In this document: piece after piece, positions 1 through 7,445 of the stretch
Position numbering within the stretch: position 1 is the first letter of the stretch
Layout of the letters: the number at the start of each line of letters is the position of its first letter
The notes under the pieces: model-generated
The model's input: only the letters and a program-made list of their open reading frames with translations
Databases searched by the model: none
Told to the model about the DNA's origin: nothing
From: B1 sp044370475
GTDB lineage: Bacteria; Bacteroidota; Bacteroidia; UKL13-3
DNA length: 27,652 nucleotides
Reading direction: 5' to 3'
Assembly (NCBI GenBank): GCA_044370475.1
Contig: JBILVK010000033.1
Location: forward strand, 1 to 27,652
Position numbers and translations under genes: made by a program

Positions 1-29
1 AGAAATATAATTGTCAGTTTAATTTTCAT
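1..29 (-). CDS. start of a second cassette ORF (partial)
   Basis: On the minus strand an ATG at 29-27 lies 25 bases after the GTTAGC end of the attC-like element and opens a frame reading MKIKLTIIF before the window ends. A positive start followed by hydrophobic residues is what a signal peptide or first membrane helix would look like. The distance from the repeat to the ATG resembles the short leader of cassette 1. Only nine codons are visible, so no function can be given and the call rests on position. Confidence 0.3.
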
Positions 30-53
30 TCGATGTCGTCTTTTATAATGACC

Positions 54-183
54 GCTAACGTTTTCGGGCTTGGCGAAGGTGGCGATTTTCACCACAAATG
101 TTGATGCGGAGAACCAATGTTTGATTAACCACAAATGTGTCTGCGGAGCACTGAACCGCAACTTTTGCCAAACCCATGTTAGC
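54..183 (-). repeat. attC-like imperfect palindrome, about 130 bp
   Basis: The ends are exact inverted repeats: GCTAAC (54-59) and GTTAGC (178-183). Inside them, 66-84 and 157-175 are complementary over 19 positions with four differences, some of which can form G-U pairs. The two inner arms are offset from the ends by 6 and 2 bases, so the helix is asymmetric with extra unpaired bases, as in integron attC sites where bulges set strand choice. The central part carries a 21-nt direct repeat (91-111 and 128-148, 18 of 21 identical, period 37). The element lies directly after the stop of the 214-885 ORF in its reading direction. It could instead be a MITE- or REP-like repeat. Strand follows the cassette orientation. 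Confidence 0.6.
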
Positions 184-213
184 ACAAGTGCAATTTTACT
201 GAAATGCTTTTTC

Positions 214-885
214 TTAACCATATGCTCCAAGTTTGTTCATATAATATTCTTTAGTTTCATTGGGTAACGAATTAATATTTACTCTGGAATATATTAATAT
301 AAAATAGAAAGCAATAATTGGAATGAATGTGTATAGAATGGTTTTAATTAATTGTTGTTTGTTAATTCGAAATAAAGTCACAATAAACAACCAAATAATT
401 GGAGGGGCTATTGATGACCTTATTGAAACAAGTTGGGAAATTGTTTTGGAATCTGAGAATTGGTCATAATCGTGTTTAGAAGCGTTAGAAATCAAATAAA
501 TTAATATTATTCCAATAATATTCAAGAAAAGAAATGACTTAGAATTGCTTTTAAAATAAGGAAGAGTGTGTCTAAATGCTGTAATTGATATGCAAAGAAA
601 AGTAATAGTCAGTAAATAATTAATTGTCGGATTGATACCGAGACTTTGTCCGCCTGGCGAACCGTCAAAAGTAACTGAAAAGGGTGCTGTTATCTGAATA
701 TAAAAAAGAGAAAGCAATAGAATATATTCGCTAACTAATAATACTAATAAGAACCCACAAACAACTTTATTGTTTTCGTGTTTTTTGATTAATCCTCTAA
801 TAAATTGAATTATTATTGTCCCAGAAATAAATAAACTGAATATTCCAATTAATAAAAAAAGTCCAGATAGAAATTGTATGTCCAT
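214..885 (-). CDS. cassette-borne six-helix membrane protein, unknown function
   Basis: A 223-residue protein with about six hydrophobic segments: residues 5-29, 41-63, 88-105, 117-134, 158-175 and 180-198. Short charged loops separate them and the C-terminus is polar. There is no cleavable signal peptide and I recognise no family. It starts at ATG 885-883, 58 bases after the half-site at 948-943, and stops 30 bases before the attC-like repeat, so one ORF fills the cassette. Codon use is very AT-rich (many AAT, TTA, ATT), unlike the housekeeping genes from 2360 on, which fits transfer. A role in defence or envelope stress is possible for such cassette proteins, but nothing in the sequence shows it. 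Confidence 0.7.
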   Translation of the reverse strand: MDIQFLSGLFLLIGIFSLFISGTIIIQFIRGLIKKHENNKVVCGFLLVLLVSEYILLLSLFYIQITAPFSVTFDGSPGGQSLGINPTINYLLTITFLCISITAFRHTLPYFKSNSKSFLFLNIIGIILIYLISNASKHDYDQFSDSKTISQLVSIRSSIAPPIIWLFIVTLFRINKQQLIKTILYTFIPIIAFYFILIYSRVNINSLPNETKEYYMNKLGAYG

Positions 886-942
886 TTAATTTGTCTCAAT
901 TTTTGTTATTTAGTTGTATTGGTCATGCCTCTTTGCATTGGT

Positions 943-1047
943 GCTAACTTGTTTATATCGGACTAAAAATGCTCATTAGCGGGGATGGGGTGGGGGGCTT
1001 GCGGCAGGTTTAGGGCGATTTGATAAATCAAATATATTGTGTTTTTT
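943..1047 (-). other. candidate attI-like site beside the recombinase gene
   Basis: GCTAAC at 943-948 (minus GTTAGC) repeats the end of the attC-like element, again with GTGCTAAC context, but the stretch from 949 to 1047 has no long palindromic partner arm. One half-site next to the integrase and a full folded site at the far end of the ORF is the difference between attI and attC in integrons. The stretch also holds a G-rich segment (979-1000) and TGATAAATCA, a small palindrome at 1020-1029. Alternatively it is a truncated copy of the same repeat. Confidence 0.4.
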
Positions 1048-2118
1048 TTATAAATCATCGAAGGGGCTCTTAATATTTTGAATGTTTTTTGTGCTCACGT
1101 GGGTATATATTTCTGTTGTTTTACTGCTTTGATGGCCAAGAATCTCTTGAATGTATCTTAAGTCTGTTCCTGCTTCTAATAAGTGGGTGGCATAACTATG
1201 GCGCAACCAATGCAGCGAAACGGGTTTTTTAATATTTGTTTTTGCTAAGGCTTGCTTTAAAACGTTTGCTAAACTGCGTTCATCATATTGTGTGCCTTTT
1301 ATTTGGCCCTCAAATAGCCATATTTGTGGTTTGTATCCTATATAATACCGCCTTAACATGTCGATGATCTTTTCGGATAATGGGGCAATTCTATCTTTCC
1401 TGCCTTTGCCCTGCCTGATGATAATTATTTTTCTATTAGAATCAATATCACTTGGCTTTAAATTTATTAACTCACTTCTTCTTAATCCGCAGCTGTAAAT
1501 TAAACTTAACATGGCTATGTGCTTGGTATTTACTAGCGCATTTAATATTAACTTAACTTCCTCTTTGCTCAATACATTTGGCAATAACTTCGCTTTTTTT
1601 GGCCTCTCTATTTCCTCTATAAGTATCCTCGAGCCTTCAATTTTATCAAAAAACAACTTTATTGCATTAACTACTTGGTTCTGATAAGTTGCAGAAAGCT
1701 TATTCTTAAGAATGTAATTGACGTTAAAGTCTATTATGTCTTCATTGCTTATTTCGTTTATTGATTTTTTGAAATGATACTTTAAAAAACTTCTTAATGC
1801 TTGTGTATATACTTTTATTGTCCTTTCACTATATCTTTTATTAGTTAACCATTTTTCATACTTTGAAATTTTTATGTTTGTTTCCTCAGGTAATACCTCG
1901 TTCTTAAAAGAAGGGGAGTCAGTTAAATTGTTAATTTCATTTAGGCTCAATTGACTTAAGTTTTCGGGAGTATTGGCAACATGCCACGATCTTAAGCTTG
2001 AACTCCATTTTGACCCTTTAATGCTCCTTATTTTAGTGTTTAATTCTGCGTTTTGTGGGAATTCTACTTTGATGCGAAGTTCTCCATGATGCTTAATAGG
2101 GGTAAGTTTCCATTTCAT
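1048..2118 (-). CDS. tyrosine recombinase/integrase, XerC/D-like
   Basis: A 356-residue site-specific recombinase that would cut and rejoin DNA through a 3'-phosphotyrosine. An N-terminal domain (1-70, with WHV after a Lys/Arg-rich stretch) seen in many Bacteroidota integrases is followed by a SAM-like core-binding domain (about 82-160) and the catalytic domain (about 180-345). All active-site residues are visible: R213 in GLRRSEL, K238 in QGKGRKD, H303 and R306 in HWLRH, H329 in LGH, and nucleophile Y338 in EIYTHV. The segment between the Lys hairpin and HWLRH is short and lacks the extra helix typical of IntI. I start at ATG 2118, since the frame continues upstream only to a TTG at 2133. 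The attC-like repeats nearby are its likely substrate, by inference. It is too intact to be a relic. Confidence 0.9.
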   Translation of the reverse strand: MKWKLTPIKHHGELRIKVEFPQNAELNTKIRSIKGSKWSSSLRSWHVANTPENLSQLSLNEINNLTDSPSFKNEVLPEETNIKISKYEKWLTNKRYSERTIKVYTQALRSFLKYHFKKSINEISNEDIIDFNVNYILKNKLSATYQNQVVNAIKLFFDKIEGSRILIEEIERPKKAKLLPNVLSKEEVKLILNALVNTKHIAMLSLIYSCGLRRSELINLKPSDIDSNRKIIIIRQGKGRKDRIAPLSEKIIDMLRRYYIGYKPQIWLFEGQIKGTQYDERSLANVLKQALAKTNIKKPVSLHWLRHSYATHLLEAGTDLRYIQEILGHQSSKTTEIYTHVSTKNIQNIKSPFDDL

Positions 2119-2130
2119 AGTTTTTTTGTA

Positions 2131-2161
2131 CAAATTAATTGTTCAATATTCTATGAGCAAA
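2131..2161 (-). promoter_or_regulatory. weak Bacteroidota-type promoter for the recombinase
   Basis: On the minus strand TTTG (2161-2158) is followed after 20 bases by TAATTTG (2137-2131), one base short of TAnnTTTG. It ends 12 bases before the ATG at 2118. Spacing is good and the -7 element imperfect, so this is tentative. Confidence 0.3.
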
Positions 2162-2359
2162 AGATTAACAAACTATGGAAACACCAATTTGATATATAAT
2201 CGTTGGAGACTTGCGTCTAATAAGAGTTTACAATTTTCGTGTTTGTATGATTTATTTTTAAAGAGAGCTTGTTTTAAAGGCTTGTGTTTAACAAACTATT
2301 ACTTGTTTCATCTAATCCTTCTCTACTTAATAAAGTGGCAAAAACCAGCCAAACAACAC

Positions 2360-3520
2360 CTAAGCTGCATTCAGCACAATTCTAAAAGTAGTGCCTTTGC
2401 CGAGTTCAGAGTGGCGCACGTAAATGGTGCCTTTATGGTATTCGTTGATGATGCGTTTTACCAAAGAGAGTCCCAATCCCCAGCCGCGTTTTTTGGTGGT
2501 GAAACCGGGTTTAAATACGGTTTGAAACTTGCTTTTAGGGATGCCTTTACCGGTGTCTGTAATGTCGAGGTACACGTGTGTTTCGTCGTGGTTTATGCTT
2601 ATGCGCAAATCGCCGTTGCCTTCCATGGCATCTATGGCGTTTTTGCATAGATTTTCTATCACCCAATCAAACAAAGGGATATTGATATTGGCCCAATTGC
2701 CGGGCTTGCCAATGTCTATGGTGAAGTTTACTTTGCTGCTTACGCGGTTGCGCAAATAGCCTATAGAGTTCTCAATAATAATATCAAGATTCTCTGCTTT
2801 TAGGATCGGTTCGGACCCAATTTTTGAAAAGCGTTCTGTAATAAGTTCTAATCTTTTTATATCGTAATCTACCTCCTTAAGAATCTCTTCTTGTTGGTCT
2901 TTTTCGGTATCGCGTAGCATGTTGTGCCACTCGCGCAAACTAGATATGGGCGTGCCTAATTGATGGGCCGTTTCTTTGCTCATGCCCACCCACACTTGGT
3001 TTTGCTCTGCACGTCTGCTGCTGCTTAATGCAAAATAACTCATGAGGGCAAAAAAGGCAATTAAAGAGAGTTGTATAAACGGATAGGTTTTTAGTGCAGT
3101 TAAGATAAATGAGTTTTTGTAGTACAAAAAGTTGCTTCGGTTGTTTTCCTTATCGTACTCAATTTTGATGGGCTCATGTTCGGCCTTCATCAACAACAAT
3201 TCGGAAGCCAAAAACGCAGTGTCTAAGGCTTGCAAGGAATCAAGATTTCTATGCGAAATAATGGTGCCATGGTCGTCAACCAAAATGGTAGGAATGGTCT
3301 CGTTGTCTTTGATAATATCGAGTAAAAAATTAATGTCGGTTTCGGCAGTAGCCGCCCCCAATTGTCGCGTGGCATTTGCCCACAACAGAATTTTCTTGTC
3401 TTCTTGCACGGCCAACTCCTTTACCAAGGCACGGGTGTACCAAAGCGAAAAGCCCCCAATTAAAATGGCTGCAACCAATATGGCGATCTTCCACCATCGT
3501 TTTTTTTCGTATGCCTTCAT
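2360..3520 (-). CDS. membrane sensor histidine kinase
   Basis: A 386-residue kinase. TM1 is at about 11-29, a small extracytoplasmic sensor region at 30-145, TM2 at 146-166, then the phospho-acceptor helix with H186 in ETAHQLGTP. The ATPase domain shows the N box (N290 to N294), the G1 box DTGKGIP at 322-328, an F-box region PGFTT and the G2 box GWGLGL at 346-351. It should autophosphorylate at H186 in response to an unknown signal. No response regulator is adjacent, so its partner is unknown. A longer frame reaches 3697 but would run across the divergent gene at 3597. ATG 3520 is preferred, as it puts a basic MKAYEKKRWW just before TM1 and a promoter just upstream. A GGTTCGGACC word lies in it at 2808. 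Confidence 0.9.
   Translation of the reverse strand: MKAYEKKRWWKIAILVAAILIGGFSLWYTRALVKELAVQEDKKILLWANATRQLGAATAETDINFLLDIIKDNETIPTILVDDHGTIISHRNLDSLQALDTAFLASELLLMKAEHEPIKIEYDKENNRSNFLYYKNSFILTALKTYPFIQLSLIAFFALMSYFALSSSRRAEQNQVWVGMSKETAHQLGTPISSLREWHNMLRDTEKDQQEEILKEVDYDIKRLELITERFSKIGSEPILKAENLDIIIENSIGYLRNRVSSKVNFTIDIGKPGNWANINIPLFDWVIENLCKNAIDAMEGNGDLRISINHDETHVYLDITDTGKGIPKSKFQTVFKPGFTTKKRGWGLGLSLVKRIINEYHKGTIYVRHSELGKGTTFRIVLNAA
2808..2817 (+). repeat. dispersed word, variant GGTTCGGACC
   Basis: One-base variant of the GGTTCAGACC word (A to G), preceded by TC. It is inside the sensor kinase gene, where it encodes part of GSEP. Confidence 0.5.
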
Positions 3521-3534
3521 GCGCTGTCTGTTTC

Positions 3535-3568
3535 CAAATATAAGGATTGATGGGAAATAGGAAACAAA
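3535..3568 (-). promoter_or_regulatory. Bacteroidota-type promoter of the sensor kinase
   Basis: Minus strand: TTTG at 3568-3565, a 22-bp spacer, then TATATTTG at 3542-3535, an exact TAnnTTTG. The -7 box ends 15 bases before the ATG at 3520. The spacer is slightly longer than the usual 19-21. Confidence 0.5.
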
Positions 3569-3596
3569 ATCCAATATTTGCCCTAAAGAACGCAAA

Positions 3597-4349
3597 ATGA
3601 AAGCAATTATTGAATGGGATGGGCAAAAAAAGGAAATTGATTTTTCAAAAGGCATAGATTTATCGCTGCCACTGCAGAGTGGAGCCCAAAATCCCAATGC
3701 ATTTCATATTCCTTTTCCTCGGTTTGAACCAATTCGCGTTGGCGATTTCGTAGGCTCGGTGGCCATGGGAAGCTCGGCCAATTGCGAGAACTTGCTGCTT
3801 AACGCCCATGGCAACGGCACGCATACCGAGTGTATCGGACATATTACTAAGGAAAGAAATACCATCAACGGGTGTCTCACAGATTTTCATTGCATGGCCC
3901 AAGTGGTTTCATTGGCGTCGGTTCAGACCGAAAATGGCGATACCATAATACCGCTGGGAGCTGCCGAAAATTGGCTCAACCCACAGGTGGAAGCAGTTGT
4001 TATAAGAAGCTTGCCAAACCACTCCAACAAGCTATTGCAGGGGTATTCTGGCACCAATCCAACCTATTTGGACCCTGCCTTGTGTAAATTTTTTGCAAAA
4101 AATGGAATCAAACATTTGTTGTTAGATTTGCCTTCTGTGGATAGGGAAGAGGATGGTGGTGCCATGGCCGCACACAAGGCCTTTTGGCAATATCCAGAGG
4201 AGCCCAGAATGCTTGCAACCATTACAGAAATGGTCTTTGTGCCCAACGAGGCGCCAGATGGAATATATTTATTAAACCTCCAAATTGCCAGTTTTGAGTC
4301 GGATGCAAGTCCGTCTAAGCCGGTTTTATACGCCTTAAAATCGGTCTGA
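3597..4349 (+). CDS. cyclase-family metal-dependent hydrolase (kynurenine formamidase-like)
   Basis: A 250-residue cytoplasmic protein of the putative cyclase family, which includes bacterial kynurenine formamidase. The family metal motif HxGTHxDxPxH appears as HGNGTHTECIGH at 71-82, so H71, H76, E78 and H82 are the likely ligands, with Glu in place of the usual Asp. A neighbouring LDLPSVDRE segment (about 177-185) also fits the fold. No tryptophan-catabolism genes are nearby, so the substrate is open and formamidase activity is only one possibility. The gene is divergent from the sensor kinase (76-bp gap). Its TGA stop lies inside a copy of the dispersed word GGTCTGAACC, and another copy is at 3920 in the coding part. 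Confidence 0.8.
   Translation: MKAIIEWDGQKKEIDFSKGIDLSLPLQSGAQNPNAFHIPFPRFEPIRVGDFVGSVAMGSSANCENLLLNAHGNGTHTECIGHITKERNTINGCLTDFHCMAQVVSLASVQTENGDTIIPLGAAENWLNPQVEAVVIRSLPNHSNKLLQGYSGTNPTYLDPALCKFFAKNGIKHLLLDLPSVDREEDGGAMAAHKAFWQYPEEPRMLATITEMVFVPNEAPDGIYLLNLQIASFESDASPSKPVLYALKSV
3920..3929 (+). repeat. dispersed word GGTTCAGACC, copy 1
   Basis: Context is TCGGTTCAGACCGA, giving 5-base arms TCGGT/ACCGA around TCAG. It lies inside the cyclase-family gene and is read as VQT. Confidence 0.65.
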
Positions 4350-4352
4350 ACC
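4343..4352 (-). repeat. dispersed word GGTTCAGACC, copy 2
   Basis: Reads GGTCTGAACC on the plus strand and supplies the TGA stop (4347-4349) of the cyclase-family gene. It is the core of a 22-bp stretch (4340-4361) repeated exactly at 8497-8518. Confidence 0.65.
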
Positions 4353-4394
4353 AAAGCCTTGCTGCTGAATTTTTTTTACTAAGTGGCTGCTTTA

Positions 4395-4425
4395 TTTGCA
4401 TGGGTGCCTCAAATTCCTATTTTTG
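4395..4425 (+). promoter_or_regulatory. strong Bacteroidota-type promoter of the foldase gene
   Basis: TTTG at 4395-4398, a 19-bp spacer, then TATTTTTG at 4418-4425 (exact TAnnTTTG). The ATG follows at 4449. Both boxes and the spacing match the known Bacteroides sigma-ABfr consensus. Confidence 0.7.
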
Positions 4426-4448
4426 CATATCTTAAAAAAATTATTTAT

Positions 4449-6443
4449 ATGAAGAAAACCGCATTATTGCTAGGTTTTTTAGGTTGTATCGGCGCATTTC
4501 AGGCAAGTGCTCAAAAAGGTTCTAAGAATGTTCCGGCTAAAAAACCCGTGGCAGTTGAAGTTCAAACACCCAATCCCACCATTTTTACCATAGGCAACGA
4601 AACCGTCTTGCAGGATGAGTTTCTGCGTCAGCTCAACAAAAATAGAAAAGACAAGGTTAAGCCTACAGAAACTGAGATTAGGGAATACCTAGATTTGTAT
4701 GTGAATTTTAAATTGAAGGTGAAAGAGGCCATGACGTTGAGCTTGGATACCAATCCAGCTTTTAAATCGGAATTGGCAGGATACCGCAAGCAATTGGCTA
4801 CTCCTTATTTAAACGACAAGAAGGTAACTGAGGGTTTAATGCAAGAGGCTTACGAGCGCATGCAACTTGAAGTAAATGCCAGTCATATTTTGATTAATGT
4901 GGCTCCTAATGCCTCACCAAAGGATACTTTGGCTGCCTACAATAAGGTGTTGGATTTGCGCAAAAGAGCCGCCAAAGGTGAAAGCTTCGATAGCTTAGCG
5001 TCAAAATATTCTGACGATCCCTCGGCCAAAAAGAACTTTGGTAAATTGGGATGGTTTACGGTATTTCAAATGGTATATCCTTTTGAGAACGTAGCCTACA
5101 AAACTGCCAAGGGCGAGATTAGCGCACCGTTTCGTACCCAATTTGGTTACCATATCATGCGTGTGAATGGCAGCAGACCTGCACGTGGCGAAGTGAAGGT
5201 ACAACATGTAATGGTGAGAACAGGTTATGGTGCTTCGCAAGAAACCATGAACAACGCCAAAGAGAGAATAGATGCAGCTTATGCAGAATTGAACAATGGC
5301 AGTAGCTTCGATTCTATCGTTGAAAAATATTCGCAAGACGATGGGTCTAAAGGCAACAAAGGAGTAATGAACTGGATTGCTAGTTTAAGTGGTTACCCAG
5401 ATGATTTTAAAGATGTATGTTTTTCTTTAAAGACTGGTGAAACCTCTAAGCCTTTTGCCACTGAATATGGATGGCATTTGGTTAAATACGTAGATTTTCG
5501 TCCTTTGGGTGAATACAAAGAGGTGCAAGATGTAATTAAGAATAAAGTTACGCGTGATAGCAGGTCAGAAGGTTCAAAAACTGCCGTGATTGTGCGTGTG
5601 AAGAAAGAAAATAATTACAAAGAAAATACGGTTAATATTAACGAGTTTGCTGCAAAATTGGATACCAATTTCTTAAAAGGAACTTGGAAATACGATGAAA
5701 AGAAAATGGGTGTGAAGCCTTTGTTTACTGTTGGTACACAAACCTATACTGCTAAAGATTTTGGTACCTTTTTAGAGTCGAACCAAGAGCCGCATGAGAA
5801 AGAAAATGCAGCTATGATTGCAAAAAATCAGTTTACTTCTTGGGCCAACGATAAGTGTTTGGCTTATGAGGAAAGCATTTTAGAAACCAAGTATCCAGAG
5901 TTTAAGAATATCATGACAGAATACCACGATGGCATTTTGTTGTTCGATTTAACTGATCGTAAAGTGTGGAGCAAGGCAATTAATGATACAACTGGGTTGG
6001 AAGCTTTCTACGAGATTTCTAAAACTAAATACATGTGGAAAGAGCGTATCAATTACCAAGTTTACAACTGCATGGATGCCAAAACAAAGGCTGCTGCCAT
6101 GAAGATGTTTAACAGCGGTAAAACAGATGCAGAGGTTATTAAGAAATTAACCAAAAAGGTTCCAAATGCTGTTGTTGCCAAGGATTATAAGGCTGAGAAA
6201 ACAGATGCTACCGCTGCCAAATTATGGGATAAGAAGGGTGTGGTTGACATTACAGATGTAGATGCAAACCGCTTCTACAATGTGCTTGGCGTTATTGCTC
6301 CAGAAGTTAAAACTTTAAAAGAAGCAAAAGGATTAGTTACCAGCGATTACCAAGAATATTTAATGGAAGTTTGGGTTAAAGAATTGCGTGCTAAGTATCC
6401 AGTTTTTGTTAACGAAGCTGCCTTATTGGAATTAACCAAATAG
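4449..6443 (+). CDS. periplasmic peptidyl-prolyl isomerase/chaperone with two parvulin domains
   Basis: A 664-residue SurA/PrsA-like foldase. The signal peptide is residues 1-21 (MKK, hydrophobic core, ASA cleavage site). A SurA-N-like helical region (about 40-140) is followed by two parvulin domains at about 144-240 (starting ASHIL, ending FGYHIMRV) and 250-350 (starting VQHVMVR, ending YGWHLVKY), then a long C-terminal domain of about 300 residues without a recognised fold. It would catalyse proline isomerisation and help outer-membrane proteins fold in the periplasm. The frame is open back to 4383, but ATG 4449 is chosen as it starts the signal peptide and follows the promoter. It is a single-gene unit with its own terminator at 6464-6501. 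Length and domain order are normal for Bacteroidota homologues. Confidence 0.9.
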   Translation: MKKTALLLGFLGCIGAFQASAQKGSKNVPAKKPVAVEVQTPNPTIFTIGNETVLQDEFLRQLNKNRKDKVKPTETEIREYLDLYVNFKLKVKEAMTLSLDTNPAFKSELAGYRKQLATPYLNDKKVTEGLMQEAYERMQLEVNASHILINVAPNASPKDTLAAYNKVLDLRKRAAKGESFDSLASKYSDDPSAKKNFGKLGWFTVFQMVYPFENVAYKTAKGEISAPFRTQFGYHIMRVNGSRPARGEVKVQHVMVRTGYGASQETMNNAKERIDAAYAELNNGSSFDSIVEKYSQDDGSKGNKGVMNWIASLSGYPDDFKDVCFSLKTGETSKPFATEYGWHLVKYVDFRPLGEYKEVQDVIKNKVTRDSRSEGSKTAVIVRVKKENNYKENTVNINEFAAKLDTNFLKGTWKYDEKKMGVKPLFTVGTQTYTAKDFGTFLESNQEPHEKENAAMIAKNQFTSWANDKCLAYEESILETKYPEFKNIMTEYHDGILLFDLTDRKVWSKAINDTTGLEAFYEISKTKYMWKERINYQVYNCMDAKTKAAAMKMFNSGKTDAEVIKKLTKKVPNAVVAKDYKAEKTDATAAKLWDKKGVVDITDVDANRFYNVLGVIAPEVKTLKEAKGLVTSDYQEYLMEVWVKELRAKYPVFVNEAALLELTK

Positions 6444-6463
6444 GCTTGTAATCAAATTTATTG

Positions 6464-6501
6464 AATAACCTCAACCTTCACAGGTTGGGGTTATTTTTTT
6501 T
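6464..6501 (+). terminator. rho-independent terminator after the foldase gene
   Basis: A 13-bp stem (6464-6476 with 6483-6495, one G-T pair) with loop TTCACA, followed by eight T (6494-6501). It begins 20 bases after the TAG stop. Confidence 0.9.
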
Positions 6502-6560
6502 ATAGCTGATATACAAGCGGCATTATCTTATGCTGCTGATAGGGAGCACAAATTGATTAA

Positions 6561-7445
6561 TTAAGCAAGAATACCGCTGAGACCTATTACGCCGCCGTTG
6601 TGTAAGGCGAGGATTTTTGAGTGAGGGGCAAAGTAGTTTTCTGCTGCCAATGTTTCTATGCCTTGCATCATTTTACCTTCGTACACTTGGTCGAGTAAAA
6701 TACCTGTGCTGCTGGCAAATTTTTTGATATAGGCAATTAGTTGTTCGTCGCTTTTTGCATATCCGCCACCATGAAAACGGTGGTGCAATTGAAAGCTCTC
6801 TGGTGCAAATTCTGCAAACTCTTCCTGCATATTTTCTGCTCCTTTAAGTACCACAAATCCATGTGCCTTGGCAGGGTTGTTGGTTTGCTGTAAGCCGCGC
6901 AACAAGCCGCGCAGGGTGCTGCCAGTGCCCACCGAACAGCATATATCTGTAAAGGTGTATTGGGTAAAGCAATCTTCTTCGAGCATTTCTGCAACACCTT
7001 GTTCGCCCAGTTCTCCTGCACCACCTTCTGGGATAAAAAGCGCTTCTTGGTTCAGACCGAAATGCTGCTTAAACAATTCTTCTTTGTTACGGTAATTTTC
7101 TCTGCTTACAAACTGCAATTGCATGCCAAAGATGCTGCACAACTGCAATACCATATTGCTTACTTGCTCGCCTCGCACAAAGCCAAAAGTGCGAAAGCCA
7201 TATTTTGCACCAGCGGCTGCCGTGGCTAGTAAATGGTTGCTATACGCACCGCCAAATGTTACCAAAGTGTTTTTATGCATTGCTTCTGCATGCAACAAAT
7301 GGTACTTAAGTTTGCGCCATTTATTGCCCGAAATATAAGGATGCGAAAGGTCCTCACGCTTGATAAAAACCTGCACTTGTTTTTCCTTAAATAAGGGCAT
7401 ATTAATTTCTTCTATGGGCGCATGTGGCGCTTCAATTTGTAGCAT
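6561..7445 (-). CDS. PLP-dependent deaminase/desulfhydrase (ACC deaminase or D-cysteine desulfhydrase family)
   Basis: A 294-residue fold-type II PLP enzyme. SGNKWRKL at 39-46 carries the PLP lysine (K42), FGGAYSNHLLA at 64-74 contains the Ser-Asn-His cluster typical of this family, and CSVGTGSTLRGL forms the phosphate-binding loop. It is shorter than classical ACC deaminases (about 330-340). D-cysteine desulfhydrase (D-cysteine to pyruvate, H2S and ammonia) or general D-amino-acid breakdown is at least as likely as ACC deamination; the sequence does not separate these. Its ATG (7445) lies inside the end of the upstream glycosyltransferase-like gene with a 14-bp overlap, so the two are probably translated together. 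A copy of the dispersed word is at 7049, read as GLN. Confidence 0.85.
   Translation of the reverse strand: MLQIEAPHAPIEEINMPLFKEKQVQVFIKREDLSHPYISGNKWRKLKYHLLHAEAMHKNTLVTFGGAYSNHLLATAAAGAKYGFRTFGFVRGEQVSNMVLQLCSIFGMQLQFVSRENYRNKEELFKQHFGLNQEALFIPEGGAGELGEQGVAEMLEEDCFTQYTFTDICCSVGTGSTLRGLLRGLQQTNNPAKAHGFVVLKGAENMQEEFAEFAPESFQLHHRFHGGGYAKSDEQLIAYIKKFASSTGILLDQVYEGKMMQGIETLAAENYFAPHSKILALHNGGVIGLSGILA
7049..7058 (+). repeat. dispersed word GGTTCAGACC, copy 3
   Basis: Context TTGGTTCAGACCGA, inside the PLP enzyme gene. Read on the coding strand as GGT CTG AAC (GLN), a different phase and orientation from copy 1. Confidence 0.65.

Larger units (their letters stand above)
1..2118 (-). mobile_element. 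integron-like region: recombinase plus gene cassettes
   Basis: Read on the minus strand the order is: tyrosine recombinase gene, a short non-coding stretch with a GTTAGC half-site (948-943), an ORF, a 130-bp imperfect palindrome ending in GTTAGC (59-54), then the start of another ORF. This is the order integrase, attI, cassette, attC, next cassette. If cleavage is between G and TT of GTTAGC as in integrons, cassette 1 spans about 947 to 59 (889 bp). The stretch is more AT-rich than the core genes that follow. Differences from classical integrons: the recombinase is XerC/D-like without a visible IntI-specific insertion, and its 3' end, not its 5' end, faces the cassettes. Similar palindromes flanking single small genes are, from memory, common in Bacteroidota genomes. 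The integron reading is inference. Confidence 0.55.

Noticed and set aside
2126..2650. 174-codon plus-strand frame over the kinase 3' end
   Set aside because: Most of it is the complement of the sensor kinase gene; composition and lack of motifs show it is a shadow frame.
3660..3902. Small antisense frame within the cyclase-family gene
   Set aside because: No promoter, start signal or family; it is a shadow of the coding strand.
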